Part shown: positions 1 to 9,000 of the stretch, piece by piece | Numbering within the stretch: position 1 is the first letter of the stretch | How the letters are laid out: each line of letters starts with the position of its first letter | Origin: Saccharopolyspora_C sp047200635 | Lineage (GTDB): Bacteria; Actinomycetota; Actinomycetes; Mycobacteriales; Pseudonocardiaceae | Assembly (NCBI RefSeq): GCF_047200635.1 | Contig: NZ_JBJZOI010000001.1 | Span: 124,001-188,000, forward strand | Direction: 5' to 3' | Length of the DNA stretch: 64,000 nt | The notes under the pieces: generated by a model | The model's input: the letters and a program-made list of their open reading frames with translations, nothing else | Database searches by the model: none | Told to the model about the DNA's origin: nothing | Program-made: the position numbers and the translations under genes

Positions 1-1
1 A

Positions 2-3000
2 CTCGCCCAGGACGTGCTGCCCGGGGACACGCTGCTGCAACCCGCCCTGCGCCGGGACCGGGACGAGACCGGGGCGATCACCACCGCCCTGGCCCGGATG
101 CACGTCGCGGGCGTCGCAGTCGACTGGCGGATCGTGTTCGCCGGCACCGGAACGCGCCGGATCGACCTGCCCACCTACGCGTTCCAGCACCGCCGCTTCT
201 GGCCGGAACCGGTCCCCGCGCAGCGGGACGCCGATCCGGTGGACGCCGAGTTCTGGTCCGCGGTGGACCGCGCCGACACCGGCGCGCTCGGCCGCACCCT
301 GGAGCTCGACGAGGACACCGTGGCCGCCGTGGTGCCCGCGCTGTCGGCCTGGCGCCGCAAGCGGCACGACTCCGCCACCGTCGACTCCTGGCGCTACCGC
401 CCGGCCTGGCGTCCGGTGCGCGCCGGGGCCACCGCGCCCGCCGGACCGTGGTTGGTGCTCACCCCGCAGGGCTGCGACGAGGACCCCACCGCCGCGGTGC
501 TCGCCGTCCTGGGGCCGGACGCGGTGCGCGTCGAGGTGCACCGCGCGGACCGCGCCGAACTCGCCTGGCGGCTGCGCGCCGAGGCCGCCGACGCCGGATT
601 CCCGGAGCACGGCGCCGGATTCGCCGGAGTGCTCTCGCTGCTGGCCTGGGACTCCACCGCGCACGAGGACGCCCCGGAGGTGCCCGCCGGGCTGCTGCTC
701 ACCACCGCCGCCGTGCAGGCGCTCGCCGACGCGGCCATCGACGCCCCGCTGTGGATCGCCACGCGCGGGGGAGTCGCGGCCGGGCGCGGTGAGGGCGCCG
801 CCGATCCCGGGCAGGCCGCGCTGTGGGGCCTGGGCCGCGTGCTCGCGCTCGAACAGCCCGCCCGGTGGGGCGGTCTCGTCGACCTGCCCGCCGGGGACGA
901 CGCGCTGGACCGGCTGCCGGACGTGCTCGGCGGGACCGAGGACCAGGTGGCGCTGCGGACCACCGGGATCTTCGCCCGCCGCCTGGTTCCCGCGCCGGTG
1001 GCCGCCGAGGACGAGCGGACCTTCCGCACCAGCGGCACCGCCCTCGTCACCGGTGGCACCGGTGGCCTCGGCGCCCACGCCGCCCGGCTGCTCGCCGCGT
1101 CCGGGGCCGAGCACCTGCTGCTGCTGAGCCGGCGGGGCCCGGACGCTCCCGGAGCCGAGCTGCTGCGCGCCGAGCTCCTCGACACCGGCGCCGAGGTGAC
1201 CATCACCGCCTGCGACGTCGCCGACCGCGCCGCGCTCGCCGCCGCGCTCGCCGAGGTCCCCGCGGGGATGCCGCTGCGGACCGTCGTGCACACCGCCGGA
1301 GTCGTCGAGGACGGCGTGCTCGACGCGCTCACCCCCGAGCGGTTCACCGGGGTCTGGCGCTCCAAGGTCAGCGCGGCCCGGCACCTGGACGAGCTCACCG
1401 CCGGGACCGAGCTGGACGGGTTCGTGCTGTTCTCCTCCACCGCGGGCACCTTCGGCGCCGCCGGGCAGGGCAACTACGCCGCCGCCAACGCCGCCCTGGA
1501 CGCGCTCGCCGAGACCCGCCGCGCCGCCGGGCTCCCGGCCACCTCGATCGCCTGGGGCCCGTGGGCCGAGGCGGGCATGGCCGTCGACGGCGCCTCGGTC
1601 CAGGACCGGGTCCGCCGGGGCGGGTTCCGCCCGCTGGCACCCGAGCGGGCGCGCACCGCGCTGCGGCGCGCGCTGGAGCAGCGGGACACCGCCCTCGCCC
1701 TCGCCGACGTCGACTGGGCGCGCTTCACCGCCGCGTTCCCGGCCGCGCGCGGCCTGGTCGGGGAGCTCCCGCAGGTCCGCGCCCTCGCCCCCGCCGCCCC
1801 GGAGGCCGAACCGGAACTGCGCTCCCGGCTCGCACCGCTGCCCGAAGCGGAGCGCGGGCGGTGGGTGCTGGAGGTGGTGCTGGAGCGGGTGGCCGCCGTG
1901 CTCGGCCACGACGACCCGGGTGCGATCGCCGCCGAGCGCGCCTTCCAGGACCTCGGCTTCGACTCGCTGACCACCGTGGAACTGCGCAACGCGCTCGGCT
2001 CCGCCACCGGCCTGACGTTGCCCTCGACCCTCGTCTACGACCACCCGACACCGCTGGCCCTGCGAGATTTCCTGCTCGCGGAGCTGCGCGGCGACCTGCC
2101 CTCCGCCGAGGCGGCCCCGGCCGCGCGGCCCCCGGCGGAGGACCCGATCGTCGTGGTCGGCATCGGCTGCCGGTTCCCCGGCGGGGTTCGCTCGCCCGAG
2201 GACCTGTGGGCGCTGCTGGCCGAGGGCGCCGACGCGATCGGCCCGTTCCCCGCCGACCGGGGCTGGGACCTCGACGCCCTCGCCGCCACCTCCGACACCC
2301 GTCAGGGCGGTTTCCTCGACGGGGTGGCCGACTTCGACGCCGGTTTCTTCGGGATCTCGCCGCGCGAGGCGCTGGCGATGGACCCGCAGCAGCGGCTGCT
2401 GCTGGAGACCACCTGGGAGTCCCTGGAGCGCGCCGGGATCGACCCGGACGGGCTGCGGGGCAGCGCCACCGGGGTCTTCGTCGGCACCAACGGCCAGGAC
2501 TACCCGCAGCTGCTGCGCCGGGTCGCCGCCGACGTGCGGGGCCACGTGGCCACCGGCAACACCGCGAGCGTGCTGTCCGGGCGGATCTCCTACGCGCTCG
2601 GGCTGGAGGGTCAGTCCGTGACCGTGGACACCGCCTGCTCCGCCTCGCTGGTCGCGTTGCACTGGGCCGTGGGCGCGCTGCGCTCCGGTGCGTGCTCGCT
2701 GGCGCTGGCCGGGGGAGCCTCGGTGATGTCCGGGCCGGACTCCTTCGTCGAGTTCAGCGCGCAGAGCGGCCTCGCCCCCGACGGTCGGTGCAAGGCATTC
2801 GGCGCGGGAGCCGACGGCACCGCCTGGGCCGAGGGCGTCGGGATGCTCGTGCTGGAGCGGCTGTCCGACGCGGTCCGCCACGGCCACGAGGTGCAGGGCG
2901 TGGTGCGCGGCGGCGCGGTCAACTCCGACGGCGCCTCCAACGGGCTCACCGCGCCGAACGGGCCCTCCCAGCAGCGGGTGATCCGGGAGGCGTTGGCCGA

Positions 3001-6000
3001 CGCCGGCCTCGGCCCGGGTGATGTGGACCTGGTGGAGGCGCACGGCACCGGCACCGCGCTGGGCGACCCGATCGAGGCCGGGGCGCTGCTGGCGACCTAC
3101 GGGCGGGACCGGGAGGAGCCGCTGCGGCTCGGGGCGATCAAGTCCAACCTGGGCCACGCCCAGGCCGCCGCCGGAGTCGCCGGAGTGATCAAGGTGTTGC
3201 TGGCGATGCGGCACGGCCTCCTGCCGAGGACGCTGCACGCCGAGCGCGCCAGCGAGCGCGTCGACTGGGACTCGGGGCGGGTGCGGCTGCTCGCCGAGGC
3301 CGAGCCGTGGCCCGACACCGGCCGTCCGCGCCGAGCCGGGGTGTCCGCGTTCGGCGTGAGCGGCACCAACGCGCACGTCGTGCTGGAGCAGGCCCCCGCC
3401 GCCGGCGCCGAGCGCCCCGAACCCGCCGTGCGGCCGAACGCCGTGCCCTGGCCGGTGTCCGCCCGCTCGTCCGCCGCGCTCGACGATCAGCTGCGCGGGC
3501 TCACCCGCGCGGCCGAGGGCCTTTCCGCCGTGGACGTCGGTTTCTCGCTGGCCACCGGTCGTGCGGCGCTGCGCCACCGCGCGGTGCTGCTGGCGGGCCC
3601 GGAGGGCACGCGCGAGGTCGCGCGCGGCACGGCGGCCGGGGAGGGGCGCACGGCCTTCCTGTTCTCCGGTCAGGGGAGTCAGCGGTCCGGCATGGGCCGC
3701 GAGCTCGCCGCTCGGTTCCCGGTGTTCGCGGCCGCGCTGGACGAGGTGCTGGCGCACCTGGAGCTGGAGCTCGACGCCCCGCTGCGCGAGGTGCTGTTCG
3801 CCGAGCCGGGCAGCGCGCTGGCGGCCGAGCTGGACGGCACCGGCCGAACCCAGCCCGCGCTGTTCGCCTTCGAGGTGGCCCTGTTCCGGTTGCTGGAGTC
3901 CTGGGGCGTGGTGCCGGACTTCGTGGCCGGGCATTCCATCGGTGAGCTCGCGGCCGCGCACGTGGCGGGCGTGTTCTCGTTGCCGGACGCGGCGAAGCTG
4001 GTCGCGGCGCGGGCCGGGCTGATGGCGGCGTTGCCCGAGGGCGGGGTGATGATCTCGGTTCGGGCCGCCGAGGAGGAGGTCGTCCCGCTGCTGTCCGGGC
4101 AGGTCTCGATCGCCGCCGTCAACGGACCCGAGTCGGTGGTGATCTCCGGTGCGGTCGAGGACGCCCGGTGCCTCGCCGAGCGGTTCGCCGAGCAGGGCCG
4201 CGAGACCCGCGAGCTCCCCGTGAGCCACGCCTTCCACTCGCCGCTGATGGATCCGATGCTCGACGAGTTCCGCCGCGTCGCCGCCGGAATCGACTACCGG
4301 GCCCCGGAGCTCCCCGTGATCTCCACCCTGACCGGTGAACTCGCCACCGCGGAGCGGCTGGGCTCCCCGGAGCACTGGGTGGAGCACGTTCGCCGCCCGG
4401 TCCGCTTCGCGGACGGCGTGCGGACCCTGCGCGCGGCCGGGACCACCCGCTTCGTGGAGCTCGGCCCGGACGGGGTGCTCGCCGCGCTGGTGCGGCGGAC
4501 CCTCGCCGAGGACGACGCCCCGCTGGTGGTGCCCGCGCTGCGCGGGGACCGCGACGAGGAGGTGGCGCTGGGCACCGCGCTGGCCCAGCTGCACGCCCAC
4601 GGGGAGGCGATCGACTGGGCGGCGTGGTTCGAGGGCACCGGCGCCCGCCGCGTCGACCTGCCCACCTACGCCTTCCAGCGGCAGCGGTTCTGGCCCGAGC
4701 CCGCAGCCCACCCGGTCACCGCCGCCGATCCGGTGGACGCCGCGTTCTGGACCGCCGTCGACGGGGGCGACGTGGCCGCGTTGTCCGATTCCCTCGACGT
4801 GGACGGCGAGGCGCTGTCCGCCGTGGTGCCCGCGCTCTCGCGGTGGCGCCGCGACCGCCGGGAGAGCTCCGTCGTGGACGGCTGGCGCCACGTCATCACC
4901 TGGACCCCGCTGCGGCCCGCCGGGCCGCCGGAGACGAGGCGGATCGTGCTGGTCCCGGCGCGGCAGCGGGCGGAGTGGACCGACGCCGTGCTCACCGCGC
5001 TGCCCGGCGCCGAGGTCCGGGAGGTCGACGGCGATCCGGTCGCCGCGCTGCCCGAGCTGGACGAGGCTCCCGGGTTCGCCGACGGCACCGCGCTGCTCGC
5101 GCTGCCCGGGGTGAACGCGGAGCCGCTGCCCGCCGCCCTCGTCGGCACCGGCGCGCGGCTGTGGCTGCTGACCCGCGGCGCCGTCGCGGTCGGGCCCGCC
5201 GAGACCCCGGACGCGGCGGAGGCCGCGCGCTGGGGCCGGGGCAGGGTCCGCGCGCTGGAGCACCCCGCGGAGTGGGGCGGCCTCGTCGACCTGCCCGCGC
5301 ACCCGGACCGGCGCGCCGCCGAACGGCTGCCCGTCGTGCTCGGCGGGCCCGAGGACCAGGTGGCGCTGCGCCCCTCCGGTGCCTACGGGCGCAGGCTGGT
5401 GCCCGCCCCGGCTCCCGACGCGCCGTGGAGCCCGCGCGGAACCGTGCTGGTCACCGGCGACGGCGCCCCCGCCGACCGGATCCGCCGCTGGCTCGCCGAG
5501 CAGGGCGCTGAGCGCGTGGTGCGCGGCGACGAACTGGACTGCGACCTCTCGGGAGCCGATACCGGGGCCGTGGCCGCCGCGCTGCCCGGCGAGCTCACCG
5601 CCGTGCTGCACGCCGAGACCGGGCCGCACGCGGTGGCCGCCGCCGAGAACCTCGCGGCGGCGCTGGCCGAGCGGCCGCCGGAGGTCTTCGCGCTGATGTC
5701 CTCGCTGGCCGCCGCCTGGGGCGTGCGCGGCGAAGCGGACGCGGCCGCCGACGGCGCCCGGCTGGAGGCCCTGGCGCTGCGCTGCCGCTCCACCGGGCTG
5801 CCCGCGCAGGTCGTGTTCTGGGGCGCCTGGGCGGCCGAGGACGACCCGGGCGCGGCGCACCGCCGGGCCAACGGTCTCCCGGCGCTGGACCCGGACTTGG
5901 CCGTCGCCGCGCTCGGCCGCGCGCTCGGCGGGTCCGCACCCGCGCTGGTGCTGGCCGACGTGCGCTGGGAGCGGTTCGCGCCCGGGTTCACCGCCGACCG

Positions 6001-9000
6001 CCCGAGCCCGCTGCTCGCCGAGATCCCGGCCGCCCGCACCGGAGGTGGCCCGGAGATCACCGACCCGCGCGCCGAACTGCTGGCGCTGCCGGAATCCGAG
6101 CGCGCCGAGCGGTTGCTGGCGCTGGTGCGCTCCGCCGCCGCGGACGTGCTCGGTCACGGCGGTGCCGAGGAGATCGACCCGGAGCTGGCCTTCCGCGACC
6201 TCGGCTTCGACTCGCTGACCGCCGTGGACCTGCGCACCGCGCTCGGCACCGCCACCGGGCTCGCGCTGCCCGCGACGCTCGTGTTCGACCACCCCACGCC
6301 GGGTGCGCTCGCCGCGCACCTGGGCGACCTGCTCGGCGGAGAGCGGCGGGCCGGGCGGACTCCCGTCGGCACCGGTGGGGACGCCGGTGAGCCGATCGCC
6401 ATCGTCGGCATGAGCTGCCGCTACCCCGGCGGGGTCCGGTCCCCCGAGGACCTGTGGCAGCTGCTGCTCGACGAGACCGACGCGATCGGCCCCGCGCCCG
6501 CCGATCGCGGCTGGGACCCGGCCGCGATGGCCGGAAGGGAAGGTGGCTTCCTCCACGACGCCGCCGAGTTCGACCCCGGCTTCTTCGGCATCTCCCCGCG
6601 CGAGGCGATGGTGATGGACCCGCAGCAGCGCCTCGTGCTCGAAACCGCCTGGGAGGCCTGGGAACGGGCCGGGATCGACCCGGCCGGGCTGCGCGGCACC
6701 GACGCGGGCGTGTTCGTCGGCGGCGGCACCGGCGACTACCGGCCGCCGGCCGGTCAGGTCGGGCACGCCCAGACCGCCCAGTCCGCGAGCCTCATCTCCG
6801 GGCGCCTCGCCTACGCCCTCGGGTTGGAGGGGCCGGCGGTCACCGTGGACACGGCGTGCTCCTCCTCGCTGGTGGCGCTGCACCAGGCGGTGCAGGCGCT
6901 GCGCGGCGGGGAGTGCTCGGTCGCCCTGGCGGGCGGGGTGACGGTGATGTCCACCCCGGTCGGGTTCGTCGAGTTCGGCGAGCTGGGGGCGCTGTCCCCG
7001 GACGGGCGCTGCCGGGCGTTCGCCGAGGCCGCCGACGGGACGGGCTGGGCCGAGGGCGTGGGAATGCTCGTCGTGGAACGGCTCTCCGAGGCACGTCGGC
7101 GCGGGCACGAGGTGCTGGCGGTGCTGCGCGGTTCGGCGGTGAACTCCGACGGCGCCTCCAACGGGCTCACCGCGCCGAACGGCCTCTCCCAGCAGCGGGT
7201 GATCCGCAAGGCGCTGGCCGCCGCCGGCGTCGAACCGTCCGAGGTGGACGCGGTGGAGGCGCACGGCACCGGGACCGCGCTGGGGGATCCGATCGAGGCG
7301 CAGGCCCTGCTGGCGACCTACGGTCAGGACCGGGAGCACCCGCTGCTGCTGGGCTCGGTCAAGTCGAACCTGGGCCACAGCCAGTCGGCGTCCGGCGTGG
7401 CAGGGGTGATCAAGGCGGTGCTGGCGCTGCGGCACGGCGAGCTGCCCGCCACGCTGCACGTGGATCGGCCGAGCGGCCACGTCGACTGGACCGCGGGCGC
7501 GGTCGAGCTGCTCACCGAGCGGGTCCCGTGGCCCGAGACGTCTCGCCCGCGCCGCGCGGCGGTCTCCTCCTTCGGGGCCAGCGGCACCAACGCGCACGTG
7601 GTCCTGGAACAGGCCACCGAACCCGGGCCCGATCCGGTTCCGGAACCGCTCGTCCCAGCGGTGCTGCCGCTCGTGCTCTCCGCCCGCACCCCGGACGCGC
7701 TGCGGGCGCAGGCCCGGCGGCTGCTGGAGGTCGAGGCCGCACCGCTGGACCTGGCGCACTCGTTGGCCACCACCCGCTCGCACTTCGAGCACCGCGCCGC
7801 CGTGCTCGGGAGTGATCGCGCGGAGCTCGTCGCGGGGCTCACCGCGCTCGCCGAGGGCACCGGCGCGGCGACCCCGCTGCGCGGCACCGCCTCCCGGGGC
7901 AAGGTCGCGTTCCTGTTCTCCGGTCAGGGGAGTCAGCGGCCCGGCATGGGCCGCGAGCTCGCCGCCCGGTTCCCGGTGTTCGCCGCCGCGCTGGACGAGG
8001 TGCTGGCGCACTTCGACCTGCTGCTGCCGCGTCCGCTGCGCGAGGTGCTGTTCGCCGAACCGGGCAGCGCGGAGGCGGCCGAGCTGGACGACACCGGCCG
8101 CACCCAGCCCGCGCTGTTCGCCTTCGAGGTGGCCCTGTTCCGGTTGCTCGAATCCTGGGGCGTGCGCCCGGACTTCGTGGCCGGGCATTCCATCGGTGAG
8201 CTCGCGGCCGCGCACGTGGCGGGCGTGTTCTCGTTGCCGGACGCGGCGAAGCTGGTCGCCTCGCGCGCGGGCCTCATGGCGGAGCTGCCCGAGGGCGGGG
8301 TGATGATCTCGGTTCGGGCCGCCGAGGAGGAGGTCCTCCCGCTGCTGTCCGGGCAGGTCTCGATCGCCGCCATCAACGGACCCGAGGAGCTCGTGCTCTC
8401 CGGGGAGGAAGCGGCGGTGCGGCGGATCGCCGAGTCGTTCGAGGCGAACGGCCGGAAGACTAGGCGTTTGCGGGTGAGTCATGCGTTTCACTCGCCACTG
8501 ATGGACGCCGTGCTGGAGGACTTCCGCCGCACCGCCGAGGACATCGCCTACGCGGCCCCGGCGATCCCCGTCGTGTCCACCCTGACCGGTGAGCTCGCCA
8601 CCGCCGGGCAGCTCGGGGACCCCGGCTACTGGGTCGAGCACGCGCGCCGGGCCGTGCGGTTCGCCGATGGCGTCCGCACCCTGGCCGGCCGCGGGGTCCG
8701 CACCTTCTGCGAGATCGGTCCGGACGCCGTGCTCTCCGCGCTGGCCGGTGGACTGCTGGCGGAGGACGCCGAGATCATCCCCGCGCAGCGCCGGAACCGC
8801 TCCGAGGAGGAGGTCCTGGTCGGCGCGCTGGCCCGGTTGCACGTGACCGGCACCGCACCGCGCTGGGCGGAGTTCTTCGCCGGCACCGGGGCGCGCCGGG
8901 TCGACCTGCCCACCTACCCCTTCCAGCACGAGCGGTTCTGGCCCGAGCCCGAGGCTCCGCTCACCGGGGCCACCGGATCCACCGGACCGGAGGAATCGTT

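Noticed and set aside
5716..5765. Frameshift or sequencing error explaining the dead KR in module Y
   Set aside because: The frame continues without stops into a good ACP, and both cofactor and catalytic motifs are changed by substitution over a wide area, which indicates real decay.
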